Origin: Candidatus Firestoneibacteriota bacterium | GTDB lineage: Bacteria > Oederibacteriota > D2-FULL-39-29 | Assembly: GCA_903891415.1 (NCBI GenBank) | Contig: CAITEH010000043.1 | Span: 1-56,180 of the forward strand | Length of the DNA: 56,180 nt | Direction: 5' to 3' | Shown: one piece after another, positions 54,125 to 56,180 of the stretch | How the letters are laid out: every line of letters begins with the position of its first letter | How positions within the stretch are numbered: position 1 is the stretch's first letter | The notes under the pieces: generated by a model | What the model was told of the DNA's origin: nothing | Database searches by the model: none | The model's input: the letters and a program-made list of their open reading frames with translations, nothing else | Position numbers and translations under genes: made by a program

Positions 54125-55893
54125 TTACTTTTGTTATATTCTTTCAGCAGTTTTTCGTATTCCTGTTTTAGTTCGGCTGGCATACGGTTTCCAAAGTTCC
54201 TGTAAAGTTCTCCGATACTCTTTAATTCTTCGCCCCATTCTTTGATATTAACTCCAAAGAGTTTTTCCAGATCAGAAGGAGGAACATTTTTTAGGCCGGT
54301 TGTGTCAAAACCTTTTACGGTCGGTACATTTCCTATGGGAGTTTCTTTTGCTTCGCCCTTGCCGTCCACTCTTTCCATTATCCATTTCATCACGCGGATA
54401 TTCTCGCCAAAACCCGGCCACATGAATTTGCCCTGCTCGTTGACCCGGAACCAGTTTACAAAAAAGATCTTGGGGGCATTTTTCATTTTTTTACCGGTAG
54501 CAAGCCAGTGCCTGAAATAATCAGCCATATTGTAACCGCAAAAAGGAAGCATCGCCATAGGATCGCGCCTCAGCACCCCCGAGGCATGGATGGCAGCGGC
54601 TGTGGTTTCCGAACCCATAATTGAACCGGAAAAAACCCCGTGCTGCCAGGATTTACTTTCATAGACCAGGGGCAGCAGCGAGCTTCTCCTGCCGCCAAAA
54701 ATAATAGCCGAGATCGGCACGCCTTTCGGGTCATCAAATTCTTTTGAGAGGGTTTCACAATTATTAATGGAGACCGTAAATCTGGAATTAGCATGCGCGG
54801 CTTTTTCTTTGCCGTCATATTTTTTGCCCTGCCAGTCTGTCATATTCTTTGGCGGGTCCCCCATGCCTTCCCACCAGGGTTCGTTCTTAGCGGTATCAAG
54901 CCCGACATTGGTATAAAGAGTCGGGTAGAACTTGTTGGCTTTTAAAGTTTTCATCATATTAGGGTTGGTCTTCATTGAAGTTCCGGAGGCCACACCAAAG
55001 AAGCCAAACTCCGGATTTATGGCATAGAGCCGGCCGTCTTTTCCGATATTCATCCAGGCAATATCATCACCCAGGGTCCAGATCTTATAGCCGGGGAGAG
55101 TGGGCTGCATCATTGCCAGATTGGTTTTGCCGCAAGCCGAAGGGAGCGCCGCAGCCACATAGGTAACCTGTCCCTTGGGGTCTTCAATACCCATAATTAT
55201 CATATGCTCCGCAAGCCAGCCTTCTTTAAGCCCGAGACAGGAAGCTATCCTCAAGGAAAAGCATTTCTTACCCAGCAAAGCGTTGCCGCCGTAACCGGAG
55301 CCGAAAGACATAACCAGTCCCTCATCGGGAAAATGCATTACAAATCTTCTGCCGGGATCGAGTTCTCCTACAGAGTGGATGCCTTTAACGAATTTATCAG
55401 TATTACCTATTTTCTTAATAACAATATTTGAAAGCCGCGTCATAATTCTCATACTCACCGCGACATAGGCGGAATCAGTTATCTGAACACAAGCTTTTGC
55501 GTAGGGAGAATCCGGATGCCCCATCATATAGGGCAGCACATACATAGTCCGGCCTTTCATGCAGCCGGCAAACAAAGCATTCATCTTTTTTTTCGCTTCT
55601 TTAGGATCCATCCAGTTGTTATTCGGCCCGGCCATATCTTTATCCGGATGGCAGACAAATGTAAGGTTCTCGGAGCGGGCAACATCATTAGGATGGCTTC
55701 TGTGCAGGTAGCTGTCGGGATAGGTCTTGTTATTTAATTCATAAAAAACCGGATTACCGTTGAGTTTTTCTTTCTCTATGCCGATCTTAATAAGTTCTCT
55801 GGCCTCTTTTTCTGAACCATCGCACCAGTGAATTTTGTCGGGTTTTGTCAACAGCGCTACCTCTTCAACCCATTTTTCGAGCAGTGTTGCCAA
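54121..55893 (-). CDS. pckG: Phosphoenolpyruvate carboxykinase (GTP)
   Basis: A 590-residue GTP-type PEPCK. The kinase-1a P-loop region is LPSACGKTNLAMM, with the cysteine typical of the GTP family; the metal site is in WTLGDDIAWM; the substrate-binding N-terminal part includes NLTFVCHPDKDMAGPNNNWMDP. It interconverts oxaloacetate + GTP and PEP + CO2 + GDP. The frame opens at 55893 with a TTG (AGGAGGAAAAGACC-type site, GGAGG close upstream). Its promoter carries a Rex-box-like sequence over the -10. Confidence 0.96.
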   Translation of the reverse strand: MATLLEKWVEEVALLTKPDKIHWCDGSEKEARELIKIGIEKEKLNGNPVFYELNNKTYPDSYLHRSHPNDVARSENLTFVCHPDKDMAGPNNNWMDPKEAKKKMNALFAGCMKGRTMYVLPYMMGHPDSPYAKACVQITDSAYVAVSMRIMTRLSNIVIKKIGNTDKFVKGIHSVGELDPGRRFVMHFPDEGLVMSFGSGYGGNALLGKKCFSLRIASCLGLKEGWLAEHMIIMGIEDPKGQVTYVAAALPSACGKTNLAMMQPTLPGYKIWTLGDDIAWMNIGKDGRLYAINPEFGFFGVASGTSMKTNPNMMKTLKANKFYPTLYTNVGLDTAKNEPWWEGMGDPPKNMTDWQGKKYDGKEKAAHANSRFTVSINNCETLSKEFDDPKGVPISAIIFGGRRSSLLPLVYESKSWQHGVFSGSIMGSETTAAAIHASGVLRRDPMAMLPFCGYNMADYFRHWLATGKKMKNAPKIFFVNWFRVNEQGKFMWPGFGENIRVMKWIMERVDGKGEAKETPIGNVPTVKGFDTTGLKNVPPSDLEKLFGVNIKEWGEELKSIGELYRNFGNRMPAELKQEYEKLLKEYNKSN

Positions 55894-55930
55894 GGTCTTT
55901 TCCTCCGTAATTTACGTATTTTTTGCGTAT

Positions 55931-55948
55931 CGGTGAAATATTTTACAA
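55931..55948 (-). promoter_or_regulatory. Rex-box-like operator at the pckG promoter
   Basis: On the minus strand TTGTAAAATATTTCACCG matches the Rex consensus TTGTGAAATATTTCACAA at 15 of 18 positions. It covers the -10 hexamer. Confidence 0.5.
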
Positions 55949-55968
55949 GCATTTTCATTATATGTCAA
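55940..55968 (-). promoter_or_regulatory. Promoter of pckG
   Basis: TTGACA (55963-55968) and TAAAAT (55940-55945) on the minus strand with a 17-base spacer; leader of about 40 bases. Confidence 0.7.
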
Positions 55969-56045
55969 TTGATATTATTAGGGGACTATACCTGCCTGAT
56001 TATTTTTAGTTCTTGACTTTCCCCGGGAAAAACATCCGTCTCCGG

Positions 56046-56180
56046 TTAATACTTAATATTGATAAGGCACAGGCCTTTTGCGGGAGCTACAACCGGGCTT
56101 ATGCCGGTGGTGCCTTTGAATATCTCTTGGGCAATTTTGGGCTCCAGGCGGCCGCCGCCTATGCGGATAAGAAAGCCGGA
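56046..56180 (-). CDS. truA: tRNA pseudouridine synthase A, C-terminal end (partial)
   Basis: Only the last 44 codons lie in the window; the gene runs off the right edge. The translated end contains FLIRIGGGRLEPKIAQEIF and APAKGLCLINIKY, which resembles the TruA C-terminus (VRIGxGKLxPExIxEIL...TAPAKGLxLVxVxY). TruA modifies U38-40 in the tRNA anticodon arm. The assignment is based on this short segment alone. Confidence 0.75.
   Translation of the reverse strand, partial: SGFLIRIGGGRLEPKIAQEIFKGTTGISPVVAPAKGLCLINIKY

Overview
The window reads as a chromosomal segment of an anaerobic, fermentative, diderm bacterium, probably from a poorly cultured lineage. The 16S rRNA fragment at the left edge is too short for me to name a phylum. 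Anaerobic metabolism is shown by two electron-bifurcating type [FeFe]-hydrogenase operons, the H-cluster maturase HydG, the NADH sensor Rex, pyruvate phosphate dikinase and GTP-dependent PEP carboxykinase. A Gram-negative envelope is suggested by a CsgG-family secreted protein and a putative outer-membrane barrel.

Layout. 1-0.5 kb: 5' end of a 16S rRNA gene (minus) with a consensus promoter, a structured leader, an intrinsic terminator and a boxA. 0.6-2.3 kb (minus): a secreted protein built of exact 22-residue repeats, an ECF sigma factor and a membrane anti-sigma factor. 2.4-8.5 kb (plus): an F-type ATP synthase operon (atpZ, atpI, B, E, F, H, A) that stops after alpha and continues into a cyclic-nucleotide-binding protein and a PerM-family permease; gamma, beta and epsilon are absent. 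8.5-13.4 kb: an MFS permease, a small membrane/coiled-coil protein, an AddA-like helicase without its nuclease domain, and a decayed four-helix-bundle gene set among heptameric repeats. 13.5-26.8 kb (minus): the hydrogenase region. It holds hydG with a ThiF/HesA-family E1 enzyme, operon 1 (rex, a HndB-HndC-GltD fusion, HydA, HndA-like subunit) and operon 2 in the order hndA-hndB-hndC-hndD. 26.9-29.7 kb: pabBC fusion, initiator tRNA, maf. 29.8-34.8 kb (plus): a Pgl-like sugar pathway (dehydratase, aminotransferase, phosphoglycosyl transferase, phosphohexomutase). 34.8-40.2 kb (minus): a DEDDh exonuclease with no normal start codon, CsgG-family protein, release-factor-like rescue protein, glutamine amidotransferase, and a second ECF sigma factor paired with a zinc-finger/FecR/HEAT-repeat anti-sigma fusion. 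40.4-56.2 kb: fucose-isomerase family enzyme, dGTPase, DedA, gltX, cold-shock protein with an attenuator-like leader, stomatin/NfeD pair, queC-recO, a putative outer-membrane protein, ppdK, a membrane protein, pckG and the C-terminus of truA.

How it fits together. H2 metabolism linked to NAD(H), ferredoxin and probably NADP(H) is the centre of the window. Rex sits at the head of operon 1. Rex-box-like palindromes lie on the start site of operon 2 and, less perfectly, on the promoters of rex and pckG, so redox state may control both H2 turnover and the PEP/pyruvate node. Many promoters are near-perfect sigma70 with 17-18 bp spacers, and several place +1 at or next to the start codon, which suggests leaderless mRNAs. 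Intergenic regions carry several families of short-period repeats, the clearest being a 7-bp family that flanks small hairpin elements and tends to abut stop codons.
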